A model generated the notes under the pieces. The model saw only the letters and a list, made by a program, of their open reading frames with translations, was not told where the DNA came from and did no database searches. A DNA stretch of 64,000 bases, taken from contig CAVRUN010000002.1 in assembly GCA_963724435.1 (NCBI GenBank), positions 1 to 64,000 of the forward strand, in the 5' to 3' direction. Shown here piece after piece: positions 44,400-53,705 of this stretch. Source of the stretch: AP-15 sp963724435 (GTDB taxonomy: Bacteria > Pseudomonadota > Alphaproteobacteria > ATCC43930 > CGMCC-115725). Numbering within the stretch: position 1 is the stretch's first letter; the number at the start of each line of letters is the position of its first letter. Position numbers and translations under genes: made by a program.

Positions 44400-45200
44400 A
44401 TGGCCGCGATCATCGAGGCCCGCGATCTGGTCAAGCGCTTCGACGGCTTCACCGCGGTCGACCACATCTCGTTCGCGGTACCGGAGGGCGTGATCTTTGG
44501 TTTTCTCGGCCCCAACGGCGCCGGAAAGACAACGACAATCAAGATGCTGACGACGGTGCTGAAACCGAGCGGCGGCCGGCTCTCGATCGCCGGCCACGAT
44601 CCGGTCAAGGAGGCGCTGATGGTGCGCCGGGCTTTCGGCATCGTGTTCCAGGATCCGAGCCTCGACGACGAACTGACGGCGGCCGAGAACATGGAATTGC
44701 ACGGCGTGCTCTACGGCGTCCCGCGGGCGCAACGCCGCGAGCGCGCCGAGGCGCTGCTGCGCTTTGTCGGCCTGTGGGAACGTCGCGATGACTACGTCAA
44801 GCGCTTCTCGGGCGGCATGAAGCGCCGGCTCGAAATCGCCCGCGCCCTGCAGCACCGGCCGCGCATCCTGTTCCTCGACGAGCCGACCGCTGGGCTCGAC
44901 CCCCAGACCCGCAACCAGATCTGGGAATTCATCCGCGAGCTGTGCCGCACCGAGCGCGTAACGGTGTTTTTTACAACGCACTACATGGAGGAAGCGGAAC
45001 GCGTTGCCGACCTGATCGCCGTCATCGATCACGGCCGCATCGTTGCGCAGGGCACCGCAGCAGCGCTGCGCGAAGAGACGGGCGGCCGCACCCTAGAGGA
45101 CGCGTTCATCGCGCTGACCGGACACAGCATCCGTGAGGATGAGGCGGCGCCGGTCGACCGCATGCGGATGATGCGTCGGGTTTGGCGAGGACGCCGGTGA
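44400..45200 (+). CDS. ABC-2 type exporter ATPase
   Basis: Walker A GFLGPNGAGKTTTIKML, Q-loop VFQDPSLDDELT, signature FSGGMKRRLEIARAL, Walker B RILFLDEPTAGLDP, H-loop TTHYMEEAERV: a complete DrrA/NodI-like ATPase. GTG at 44397 and ATG at 44400 are alternative starts. The stop overlaps the GTG of the permease gene (GTGA), so the pair forms one exporter. Substrate not predictable. Confidence 0.92.
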   Translation: MAAIIEARDLVKRFDGFTAVDHISFAVPEGVIFGFLGPNGAGKTTTIKMLTTVLKPSGGRLSIAGHDPVKEALMVRRAFGIVFQDPSLDDELTAAENMELHGVLYGVPRAQRRERAEALLRFVGLWERRDDYVKRFSGGMKRRLEIARALQHRPRILFLDEPTAGLDPQTRNQIWEFIRELCRTERVTVFFTTHYMEEAERVADLIAVIDHGRIVAQGTAAALREETGGRTLEDAFIALTGHSIREDEAAPVDRMRMMRRVWRGRR

Positions 45201-45946
45201 ACGCCGTCTCGATCCTGTGGTTGCGGCAATTGAAGCGGTATTCCCGCTCCCGCGCCCGCATGATCGGCGCGCTCGGCCAGCCGCTTCTGTTCCTGCTGGC
45301 GCTCGGTTTCGGGCTTGGGCCGACCTTCGCCCGCGCCGGCCGCGGCGACTACGTGCAGTTCCTGGCGCCCGGCATCGTCACGATGGGTATCCTGTTTACG
45401 GCGGTCTTCAGCGGGATCGAGATCATCTGGGACCGCCAGTTCGGTTTTCTAAAGGAAACGTTGGTGGCGCCCGTGTCGCGGCTGGAAATCGTGCTCGGGC
45501 GCACGCTCGGCAGCGCTACAGTCGCGCTGATCCAAGGGAGCATTGTCTTTCTCGTCTGCCTCGCCGCCGGCTTTCGTCCGGCGCACCCGTTGCTGCTGCC
45601 GACAGCGCTCTTATTCATGACGCTGATCGCCATCATGTGCACGGCAATCGGCACCGCTGTCGGCTCGGTATTGCAGGACATGCAGGGCTTCCAGTTGCTC
45701 ATGAACTTCATCGTGCTGCCGCTCTTCTTCTTCTCGAGCGCGCTGTTCCCGGTTCCGGACCTGCCGGGAGCGGTGCGCCTGGCCGTGCGGCTTAACCCGC
45801 TCAGCTACGGGGTTGACGGCCTGCGCGGCGTGCTCAGCGGCGGCGGTTTCGCGTTCGGTGTGGTGACCGACTTCGTGGTCCTCAGTAGCCTTGCAGCGAT
45901 CCTGCTCGCGATCGGCTCCTACCTGTTCTCGAAAATCGAAGCCTAG
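45197..45946 (+). CDS. ABC-2 type exporter permease
   Basis: 249 residues, six membrane helices, starting NAVSILWLRQLKRYSRSRAR with the ABC2_membrane pattern (PLLFLLALGFGLG, QFLAPGIVTMGILFTAVFSG, the FLKETLVAPVSR coupling helix, LPLFFFSSALFPV). Translationally coupled to the ATPase by the GTGA overlap. DrrB/NodJ-like. Confidence 0.9.
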   Translation: MNAVSILWLRQLKRYSRSRARMIGALGQPLLFLLALGFGLGPTFARAGRGDYVQFLAPGIVTMGILFTAVFSGIEIIWDRQFGFLKETLVAPVSRLEIVLGRTLGSATVALIQGSIVFLVCLAAGFRPAHPLLLPTALLFMTLIAIMCTAIGTAVGSVLQDMQGFQLLMNFIVLPLFFFSSALFPVPDLPGAVRLAVRLNPLSYGVDGLRGVLSGGGFAFGVVTDFVVLSSLAAILLAIGSYLFSKIEA

Positions 45947-46162
45947 TCTAAAGTATACGCGACTACCGGGTCAACGGCAGGCCGGCGCCGCTGTTCCGCA
46001 CTGCCCGATTCGACCGAATTTGATCGTGTCTATTCGCTTCTAAGGCGCGCTACTACAACGAGACTTCGGTCAGCCTCACTGCGCCCCAGTACGATCATTT
46101 GTTGGAGGGTGGGCCCCGGTTTCCACCGGGGCAACCGTTCAGGAAATCTTAACAGCACCGGT

Positions 46163-48598
46163 TTATTCGGCAGCCTGCGCTGTTGGACTGGGCACAGGTT
46201 CCAATGCCGCCTCGGTGACTTCCTCGACGCGTTCGGCCCAGCGGAAGCGCAGGCTGTTGCGCGCACTTTCGGGGATGTCCTCGTAGTCCTTCCGGTTGCG
46301 CGCCGGCAGGATCACGGCCTTGAGGCCAGCGCGCGCCGCAGCGACGACCTTTTCCTTGATCCCGCCGACCGGCAATACCAAGCCGCGCAGGCTGATTTCG
46401 CCGGTCATCGCCGTGTCGTTGCGCACCGTGCGGTTGGTCAGCAATGACACCAGTGCAGTGTACATCGCCACACCGGCGCTCGGCCCGTCCTTTGGGATCG
46501 CTCCGGCCGGGACATGGACATGGATGTCGCTCTTCTCGAACATCGCGGGATCGACCCCGAGCGAGGATGCCCGCGCCTTGACCAGGCTCAGCGCCGCTTG
46601 CGCGCTTTCGCGCATGACCTCGCCGAGCTGGCCGGTCAGGATCAGCCGATTTGATCCGGGTGTGCGGGTCGCTTCTATAAACAGGATGTCGCCGCCGACC
46701 GGGGTCCAGGCGAGACCGGTCGCGACACCGGGAACGCTGGTGCGCATCGCAACCTCACCCTCGAAGCGCGCCGGCCCGAGGATTTCGCGCAGCGTGTCCG
46801 GCTCGATGCGAACATGCTGGTCGGTCCCCTCCGCGATACGCATCGCGGCGCTGCGCAAGGCGGCCCCAATCTCGCGCTCGAGCTGGCGCACACCGGCCTC
46901 GCGCGTGTAGTCGCGGATAATCGTGCGGATCGCGTCGTCGGTGATCTCGGCCTGCTCCGGCGTCAGACCATTGGCCTTGAGCTGGCGGGCGACCAGGTAA
47001 CGCTTCGCGATCTCGAATTTCTCGTCCTCGACATAGCCAGGAAGATCGATGACCTCCATGCGGTCGCGCAATGGCCCCGGAATACTGTCAAGCACATTCG
47101 CTGTAGTGATGAACATAACCCGCGACAGGTCGAACGGCACGCCGAGATAGTTGTCGCGGAAAGTCGAGTTTTGCTCGGGATCGAGCACTTCGAGCAACGC
47201 TGAGGCCGGATCGCCCTGAATACCGCGGCCGAGCTTGTCGATTTCGTCGAGCATCATCACACAGTCGCGCGCCCCGGCGCGGCGGATGCCCTGAATGATG
47301 TTGCCGGGCAAGGCGCCGATATAGGTGCGGCGATGACCGCGGATCTCGGCTTCGTCATGGGTTCCGCCAAGGCTGACGCGGACAAATTTCCGCCCCGTAG
47401 CCTTGGCGATGCTCTGGCCAAGCGAGGTTTTGCCGACGCCAGGCGGCCCGACAAAGCACAGGATCGGGCTGCGACCGGTCGGGTTCAGCTGCTGGATCGC
47501 CAAGTATTCGAGGATGCGCCGCTTGATCTTGGCGAGGCCATAATGATCGGCATCGAGGGTGCGACGCGCCTCGGCGATGTCGACATGGCCTCCGGTCTCG
47601 ACCGCCCACGGCAGCTCCACCAACCATTCGATGTAGGTCCGGGCCATCGAGTATTCGCCCGCCGCCTCCGGCATCCGCTCGAGCCGGGCCAACTCGCGCC
47701 GGGCATGCGCCTCGACCTCGGGCGGCATCTTGGCCTCGTCGATCTTTTTCGACAGCTCGGCGATTTCCTGGCTTTTGGCGTCGTCGCCTTCGCCGAGTTC
47801 TTTCTGGATCGTCTTCATCTGCTCGCGCAGCAGGAATTCGCGCTGGCGATCGTCGATCTTTTCTTTTGTCTGCTCGCTGATCTGCCGCGACAAGCGCAGC
47901 ACCTCAGTGCGGTAGACCAGCATCGCCGAGACCCGCTCGAGCCGGCTTTCAATATCGACGGTCTCCAGGATCTCCTGCTTCTCGGCGGCGCCGATATCCA
48001 TAAAGCTGGCGATCAAATCCGCCAACGCCGCGGCCGACGAAGCCGATTGCACCGCATTGACCAGCTCGACCGGGGTTTGCGGCAACAGCTGCAAAACCTC
48101 GATCGCCTGGTTGCGCAGATGCAGCATCCGCGCCTCGATATCCTTGCTGCTCGCCGCCGGTTCGGTGATCCGCTCGACCCGCGCTACCAGAAACGGATAG
48201 CCGTCGAGAAAATCGAGGATGCGAAAACGCCGCTCGCCTTGACTGATTACGTGATGCTGACCGTCGGGGCTTGTCACATAGCGCAGCACATTCGCTTCGG
48301 TGCCCATCCGATGCAGATCGATCGGGATCGGGTCTTCGGTCGCCGGATCGCGCTGCAGGACAAGACCGATCGGACGGTTCAGCCGGATCGCCGCTTGCGC
48401 GGCCGCAATCGACCGCTGGCGGCCGAGCGTGACCGGCAGCACTGTGCCGGGAAACAGCACAAAGCTGCGGGTCGGAATCAGGATCAGGGCATCTTCGGGT
48501 AAAGCCGGAATCCCGGCCAGCAATTGTTCGATGGCGCCGGAGGGCGGCGGACCGCCCGCTTCCGCGGTGCGTAATTCGTGTTGTTGTTCTGGAGGCAT
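46163..48598 (-). CDS. lon: ATP-dependent protease Lon
   Basis: 811 residues. N-terminal LON substrate domain (ILIPTRSFVLFPGTVLPV), AAA+ domain with Walker A FVGPPGVGKTSLGQS and Walker B CVMMLDEIDKLG, and a C-terminal peptidase with catalytic Ser in PKDGPSAGVAMYTAL and Lys in GGIKEKVVAAARAG. Degrades damaged and regulatory proteins. It lies 42 bases downstream of an Hsp20 gene, so a heat-shock unit is likely. It may not be the only Lon in the genome. Confidence 0.96.
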   Translation of the reverse strand: MPPEQQHELRTAEAGGPPPSGAIEQLLAGIPALPEDALILIPTRSFVLFPGTVLPVTLGRQRSIAAAQAAIRLNRPIGLVLQRDPATEDPIPIDLHRMGTEANVLRYVTSPDGQHHVISQGERRFRILDFLDGYPFLVARVERITEPAASSKDIEARMLHLRNQAIEVLQLLPQTPVELVNAVQSASSAAALADLIASFMDIGAAEKQEILETVDIESRLERVSAMLVYRTEVLRLSRQISEQTKEKIDDRQREFLLREQMKTIQKELGEGDDAKSQEIAELSKKIDEAKMPPEVEAHARRELARLERMPEAAGEYSMARTYIEWLVELPWAVETGGHVDIAEARRTLDADHYGLAKIKRRILEYLAIQQLNPTGRSPILCFVGPPGVGKTSLGQSIAKATGRKFVRVSLGGTHDEAEIRGHRRTYIGALPGNIIQGIRRAGARDCVMMLDEIDKLGRGIQGDPASALLEVLDPEQNSTFRDNYLGVPFDLSRVMFITTANVLDSIPGPLRDRMEVIDLPGYVEDEKFEIAKRYLVARQLKANGLTPEQAEITDDAIRTIIRDYTREAGVRQLEREIGAALRSAAMRIAEGTDQHVRIEPDTLREILGPARFEGEVAMRTSVPGVATGLAWTPVGGDILFIEATRTPGSNRLILTGQLGEVMRESAQAALSLVKARASSLGVDPAMFEKSDIHVHVPAGAIPKDGPSAGVAMYTALVSLLTNRTVRNDTAMTGEISLRGLVLPVGGIKEKVVAAARAGLKAVILPARNRKDYEDIPESARNSLRFRWAERVEEVTEAALEPVPSPTAQAAE

Positions 48599-48640
48599 AC
48601 CGAACTTCCTCGGGTGAATCGGGATCGCGCCGGACGCGCG

Positions 48641-49036
48641 TCAGAGTTTGTGCAGCTGAACCATCAGGCAGCCATTGGCGAGATGCCGGCCGGAGAGCTC
48701 GAACCGCGCCGGCGGCAACTCGATCCGCCGCTCGAAGCGGCCGTGCGGAATCTCCATCCGGTAAATCCGCGCCTTTGCCATTTCCGGCGGCAGCGGACGC
48801 TCGCCGACTACCACCAGCACGCCCGCGCTCATTGTGACCTGGATCTGTTCGACCGCGACACCGGGCAAAGCGACCAGTATGGTCAACGTGTCGTCGGTCT
48901 CGAAGATGTCGCAGGGCGCCTCCCAGTTCGGCGTTGCGTGTGCCCGGTGGAAGAATTGGCGGTGCAGGCGTTCGGCGCGCTCCATCGCCTCACAGGCTTG
49001 CGCCCACATCAACGATTCCAACTGTCGTTCCGGCAT
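48641..49036 (-). CDS. Hsp20/alpha-crystallin small heat-shock protein
   Basis: 131 residues with an alpha-crystallin domain: WEAPCDIFETDDTLTILVAL, then AGVLVVVGERPLP, then RMEIPHGRFERRIELP, and C-terminal NGCLMVQLHKL. ATG 49036 (MPERQLESLMW) preferred over an upstream basic extension. Holdase chaperone, transcribed just before lon. Confidence 0.85.
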   Translation of the reverse strand: MPERQLESLMWAQACEAMERAERLHRQFFHRAHATPNWEAPCDIFETDDTLTILVALPGVAVEQIQVTMSAGVLVVVGERPLPPEMAKARIYRMEIPHGRFERRIELPPARFELSGRHLANGCLMVQLHKL

Positions 49037-49247
49037 TATCGGCTCCGAGCGGCAGCGGCGCTGCAATGGCCGCTTTGCGTCATATAGTCAGCCCAAGCCC
49101 ACGGATTAGGGGATACAAAGTAACAATGTTTATTGCAGGTCGCGCCGCCGGCGCGCACCTTCGCCGGCGGGTCGAACTCATGATCAGAGCAGCGCCGGCG
49201 TGGCGGTTTGCCGGCTGATCCGGCTTCCGCCAGCGCCATGACGCTGC

Positions 49248-49448
49248 TTATTTCTTGTCGATGAAGCGTTCGGCTTGTTCCCGATCTCGTTCTACTTCTT
49301 GGGCGAGGTCTTCGACCGCCTTCGGATCGCGTTTCTTGGCCTCGTCGATCGTTCGGCGGCCTTTCTCCTCATCGCCTTCGATGATTTTGTCGAGACCTTC
49401 CTCGGCGATATCATGAGGATCTTGGGCTCGTCCCCTATCGTCCGTCAT
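49248..49448 (-). CDS. Small charged helical protein
   Basis: 66 residues, extremely charged (HDIAEEGLDKIIEGDEEKG, then KAVEDLAQEVERDREQAERF). Probably a soluble helical protein. ATG start. No recognised family. Its closeness to hsp20-lon hints at a stress role, by inference only. Confidence 0.6.
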   Translation of the reverse strand: MTDDRGRAQDPHDIAEEGLDKIIEGDEEKGRRTIDEAKKRDPKAVEDLAQEVERDREQAERFIDKK

Positions 49449-49587
49449 CTCCGCTCCTTCGGCTTAGGCTGTCCCTATCGCTGAACAGAACACAGCGAGC
49501 CGCGTTCCACACCCTCCGGCAATGGGCTAGGCGGCAGAGTGGAAACCGGATATTTGGCTGCAACGAAAATCGTGTCAGAGGCGAGCA

Positions 49588-50445
49588 GTGGCCGAGATCA
49601 GCGAAGAAACCAAAGCCTTTGTCGAGGGCGTAGCGGCGGAGGCCATCCGGGTCGAGACCCCTTGCGGCGACGGCAAAATGGTTTGGCATATTTGGGGTGC
49701 GGGACCTCCTCTGGTCCTATTCCATGGTGGATACGGGTCATGGACGCACTGGATCCGCAATGTGTTGCCACTGTCCCGCAGCTTTACCGTAATCGCCCCC
49801 GACCTGCCGGGCCTCGGCAAGTCGGCGACCCCACCCGAGCCCCATACGGCCGAGGGGCTGGCGAGTATTCTGGTCGGCGGGATAGACGTCGTCCTGCCGC
49901 GGCGGGAGTCGCTGCATCTCGCAGGGTTTTCGTTCGGCGGCGTGTTGGGCGGGCATGTCGCGGCTCAGCTCGGGGACCGGGTGCGTGCCTTTACCGTCGT
50001 CGGCTCGAATGGGCTCGGCCTGATCCGTCAGCCGACCGATCTCCAGCGCGTTCCGGCCGGGTCGTCCGCCGCGGAAGCGCTCGCGGTGCATCATCACAAT
50101 CTCGGGGCTTTGATGATCGCCGATCCGGCAAAAATTGACGAGCTCGCGGTCTATATTCAATCAACTAATGCCCCGCGCGGCCGGGTCAGAAGCCGGCGCT
50201 TTTCCCGTGCCGACACGCTTGTTCGTGCTCTGCCGCTAGTCAAGGCGCGTCTCGACGGCATCTGGGGCGGCCGCGACGCCACCGCCTATCCTCATCTCGA
50301 TGAGCGCGCCAACACATTGCGCTCGTTTCAACCTGATGCCCGGTTCGAAATCATCGAGGGCGCCGGCCATTGGGTGCAATACGAGGCCGCCGACCGTTTC
50401 AATCCGCTCCTCACCGAGATCGTGCGTTCTCACCTCCAGGGCTAG
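49588..50445 (+). CDS. Alpha/beta hydrolase
   Basis: 285 residues, AB_hydrolase_1 fold: oxyanion region PPLVLFHGGYGSWTHW, nucleophile elbow AGFSFGGVLGG, and catalytic His in EGAGHWVQYEA near the end. GTG start at 49588. First of five same-strand genes (hydrolase, amidohydrolase, cupin, solute-binding protein, second hydrolase) that look like a small catabolic set. Resembles C-C bond or ester hydrolases. Confidence 0.85.
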   Translation: MAEISEETKAFVEGVAAEAIRVETPCGDGKMVWHIWGAGPPLVLFHGGYGSWTHWIRNVLPLSRSFTVIAPDLPGLGKSATPPEPHTAEGLASILVGGIDVVLPRRESLHLAGFSFGGVLGGHVAAQLGDRVRAFTVVGSNGLGLIRQPTDLQRVPAGSSAAEALAVHHHNLGALMIADPAKIDELAVYIQSTNAPRGRVRSRRFSRADTLVRALPLVKARLDGIWGGRDATAYPHLDERANTLRSFQPDARFEIIEGAGHWVQYEAADRFNPLLTEIVRSHLQG

Positions 50446-50630
50446 ATCGCTGGTCTAAGCACCGCGGCCGGCGTTTTCGGCATTCGCACCGCGCTGTGGC
50501 CAGCTACCAAGGGTTACTTGAACCCGAGAGCCGAGCAACGTAGCGTCCCAAGCTGGCGCCGCACGCTTATTGTTCTTTGCCGGGGATCGATATCGGGTCC
50601 CAACCAACATCGGTCTCGAAGGGGGGAGAC

Positions 50631-51473
50631 ATGCCGACACTAGATGCCCAGGTCCATGCCTACGAGCGCAACCACCCGGGCCGCCCGTGGGTCGGGACTC
50701 TCTATGGTCCGGCGGAGGTGACGGGCGACCAGATGGTGGCCGCGATGGATGCGGTCGGAGTCGACGGCGCCGTGCTGGTCTCGCCGTTTAGCATGTATCG
50801 CTATGATTCGAGCTATGCAGTTGCGGTTTATGCGGCTCATCCCGAGCGGTTCAGACTGGTTAAGCCGGTCGACCCGAGCGATCCCGCCGTGGTCGAGACG
50901 ATCGCCGATTGGGTCGGCGCAAAGGGCACGGTCGGCATTCGCGTCTTCTTGAGAGACAACGTATCGACCGACCCCGCCGACCCCGGCATCAACCGCGTCC
51001 TGGCCACTGCGGCACGGCACTCCTTGCCGGTCAATCTGGCGTGTACCGAGCGCCTCGATCAGGCGAGGCAGCTGGCGGCGCGAAATCCCAACACGCGGCT
51101 GGTGATCGACCATCTCGGCCTGCCGCAGCCGCACGAGCCGCCGCCTCCCGCGGAGCCTTTCGCCGATCTGCCAAAACTGCTGGCTCTGGCCGCCCACGAT
51201 AATGCTGCAGTGAAAATCAGCGGCGCTTGCACGCTCTCGCACGAGCCCTTCCCTTATAGTGACATCTGGGACCCGCTCGGCCGTGTCTTCGATGCCTTTG
51301 GCTTCGCACGCTGCATGTGGGGCACCGACTGGACCCGAGCAGTCGGAATGTTGACCTATGAGCAAGGCGTCGAAGCGTTTCGCAGCACCGATCGCCTGAC
51401 CAATAGCGAACGGGCCGCCTTGATGGGTGAGACACTGGCGCGGATCTACAATTGGTCGTCAGCGCAGGCCTGA
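50631..51473 (+). CDS. Amidohydrolase 2 family protein
   Basis: 280 residues, metal-dependent TIM barrel of the COG3618 type: DAQVHAYERNHPGRPW at the start (the usual HxH motif is modified to QVHAYE), VIDHLGLPQP with metal His, and ARCMWGTDWTRAV with the catalytic Asp. ATG 50631 follows GGGGGAG. Family members are lactonases or decarboxylases of aromatic or sugar acids. Substrate unknown. Confidence 0.82.
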   Translation: MPTLDAQVHAYERNHPGRPWVGTLYGPAEVTGDQMVAAMDAVGVDGAVLVSPFSMYRYDSSYAVAVYAAHPERFRLVKPVDPSDPAVVETIADWVGAKGTVGIRVFLRDNVSTDPADPGINRVLATAARHSLPVNLACTERLDQARQLAARNPNTRLVIDHLGLPQPHEPPPPAEPFADLPKLLALAAHDNAAVKISGACTLSHEPFPYSDIWDPLGRVFDAFGFARCMWGTDWTRAVGMLTYEQGVEAFRSTDRLTNSERAALMGETLARIYNWSSAQA

Positions 51474-51571
51474 TCGCATTCCAGGACAAAGGGGCTCACC
51501 GGCATGAGATCCGCTGAGACTGGTGTCCAGAGTATTGGGACAAACCTATTAAAAATGAGGAGGAGTTCGTC

Positions 51572-51943
51572 ATGAAGGTTGTCACAGTTAAAGACGTCCC
51601 CAGTGTTCCGATGGAAGGCGCTGAGCCGATCGAGGGTTATACTGGGCCGGTTTCCCGATCACGCCAGACGATCATTCCATCTGGGGACTCCGTGAACTAC
51701 AACTGCAGTGTGGTGAATTTCTCACAAGGCAGCACCACCGGGTGGCATAGCCATAACTGCGATCAGGTGCTGATCGTGACCTCGGGCTCCGGCATTGTCG
51801 CCAATGAGCGCGAACAGCGCGAAATCAATGTCGGCGATGTCGTGCACATAAAAGCGGGTGATCGCCATTGGCACGGCGCCAGCGCCGATACGACGATGGG
51901 CCACATTACGATCACCGTCGCTGGCAGTCAGTCCCGCCACTGA
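51572..51943 (+). CDS. Cupin-domain protein
   Basis: 123 residues; cupin motif 1 GSTTGWHSHNCDQVLIVTSG and motif 2 VGDVVHIKAGDRHWHGA provide metal His/Glu ligands. GAGGAG precedes the ATG. Small single-domain cupins act as isomerases, dioxygenases or binding proteins. Lies between the amidohydrolase and the solute-binding protein genes. Confidence 0.85.
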   Translation: MKVVTVKDVPSVPMEGAEPIEGYTGPVSRSRQTIIPSGDSVNYNCSVVNFSQGSTTGWHSHNCDQVLIVTSGSGIVANEREQREINVGDVVHIKAGDRHWHGASADTTMGHITITVAGSQSRH

Positions 51944-52088
51944 ACGCTGCCCCGCCCCATGGGTTCATGCAGCCGTTTATTATTGCGGCTATTTTCCCGG
52001 CTACGCAGTCGCTCTGCCGATCGTTCCGCTGCCAGCGGTCGCAAGCGGCGAAAATTCGTTTTACGACACGAATAAGCGGGGTCCGGTT

Positions 52089-53687
52089 ATGCCTCTCGGC
52101 AAACTGCCATTCGGATTAACAGCTTTCGTCCTGGCCCTGTTGATCGCCGCCGTTCCGGGCTTCGCGCAAAAATCGGGTGGCGTTCTGCGGATCTATCATC
52201 GCGACAGCCCGGCCAGCATGTCGGTACTCGAGGAGGCGAGCCTGTCGACCTCGATGCCGATGATGCCGGTCTTCAACAACCTGGTTCTTTACGACCAGCA
52301 CGTTGCGCAAAACAGCCTCGCCTCGATCGTGCCCGATCTCGCTACAAGCTGGCGGACAAGCGAGGATGGTAAGCGTCTGATCTTTGAACTCCGCAACGGG
52401 GTGAAATGGCATGACGGCCGGCCATTCTCTGCCGCCGACGTCAAGTGCACCTGGGATCTGCTGCTCGAAAAAGCGAGCCCCAAATTGCGGATCAATCCGC
52501 GTGCGGCTTGGTACAGCAATATCGAAGAGGTGGTCGCGAATGGCGATACCGAAGCGGTCTTTATCCTTAAGCGGCCGCAGCCGGCATTGATTGCGCTGCT
52601 CGCCTCGGGCTATGCCCCGATCTATCCCTGCCATGTCCCGCCGGCCGAGATGCGGCATCATCCGATCGGCACGGGACCGTTCAAATTTGTTGAGTTCAAG
52701 CCCAACGAGCGGATCAGCCTGACACGCAACCCGGATTACTGGAAGCCGGGTCGGCCATATTTGGACGGCATCGAATTTTCGATCATTCCGAACCGGTCGA
52801 CCGCGATCCTGGCTTTTATCTCAGGCAAATTCGACCTGACCTGGCCCTATGACGTGGCAATTCCGCTGGTCAAGGACATCAAGTCGCAGGCGCCGCAGGC
52901 GATCTGCGATACGGTGTCGATGAACGCCAGCCGCACGCTCGACATCAATCCAAAGACGCCGCCCTTCGACAACCCCGAAATCCGCCGGGCAATGGCGCTG
53001 AGCCTCGATCGCAAAGCTTTTCTCGACATTCTCGGCGACGGGCACGGCGAGATCGGGGGTGCGATGCTGCCGCCGCCGGCCGGGGTCTGGGGATTGACCC
53101 CGAACATGCTCCAGGAATTGCCCGGTTATGGACCCGATATCGCCAAGAACCGGGCGGAAGCGCGAGCGATCATGGCAAAGTTCGGTTACGGCCCCGATCA
53201 TCCGCTAAAGATCAAGGTATCGGCCCGCAACATCCCGATCGCGCGCGACCCCGCGGTAATCGTGATCGACCAGCTCAAATCGATCTACATCGAGGGCGAA
53301 CTCGACCTCGTCGACACCGCGGTGTGGTTTCCCAAACTGGCGCGCCACGACTACACCGTTGCACTCGGCCTTGGCGCGAGCGGGGTCGACGATCCCGACC
53401 AGCAATTCTATCAGAATTACGCCTGCGGTTCGCTGCTCAATGTCACCGGATATTGCAATCGCGACATTGAAAAAATGTTTGACCGGCAGTCGATGGAAGC
53501 CGATCCGCAAAAGCGCAAAGCGCTCGTGCAACAGATAGACGAGCGGTTGCAGCAAGACGGCGCCCGCCCTGTCATCTATTACAATGACGCTGCCACCTGC
53601 TGGCAGCCTTACGTTAAAGGGCTGACGATCATGGTCAACAGCATCTACAATGGCTGGCGAATGGAAGACGTTTGGCTAGATCGCTAG
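52089..53687 (+). CDS. ABC transporter substrate-binding protein, family 5
   Basis: A DppA/OppA-type periplasmic protein of 532 residues. The signal peptide is MPLGKLPFGLTAFVLALLIA to GFAQ. SBP_bac_5 motifs follow: SWRTSEDGKRLIFELRNGVK, WHDGRPFSAADVKCTWDLLL, GTGPFKFVEFKPNERISLTR, NPEIRRAMALSLDRKAF. No permease or ATPase genes follow, so its transporter is encoded elsewhere. ATG 52089 chosen because the signal peptide starts there; the frame is open further upstream. Confidence 0.9.
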   Translation: MPLGKLPFGLTAFVLALLIAAVPGFAQKSGGVLRIYHRDSPASMSVLEEASLSTSMPMMPVFNNLVLYDQHVAQNSLASIVPDLATSWRTSEDGKRLIFELRNGVKWHDGRPFSAADVKCTWDLLLEKASPKLRINPRAAWYSNIEEVVANGDTEAVFILKRPQPALIALLASGYAPIYPCHVPPAEMRHHPIGTGPFKFVEFKPNERISLTRNPDYWKPGRPYLDGIEFSIIPNRSTAILAFISGKFDLTWPYDVAIPLVKDIKSQAPQAICDTVSMNASRTLDINPKTPPFDNPEIRRAMALSLDRKAFLDILGDGHGEIGGAMLPPPAGVWGLTPNMLQELPGYGPDIAKNRAEARAIMAKFGYGPDHPLKIKVSARNIPIARDPAVIVIDQLKSIYIEGELDLVDTAVWFPKLARHDYTVALGLGASGVDDPDQQFYQNYACGSLLNVTGYCNRDIEKMFDRQSMEADPQKRKALVQQIDERLQQDGARPVIYYNDAATCWQPYVKGLTIMVNSIYNGWRMEDVWLDR

Positions 53688-53705
53688 CCGGTATGGGAGA
53701 TTGAG

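Noticed and set aside
44247..45032. Minus-strand open frame of 261 codons
   Set aside because: Antisense of the ABC ATPase gene, which shows all ATPase motifs on the plus strand.
47333..48502. Plus-strand open frame of 389 codons
   Set aside because: Antisense shadow of lon, which has all family motifs; high GC keeps the complementary frame open.
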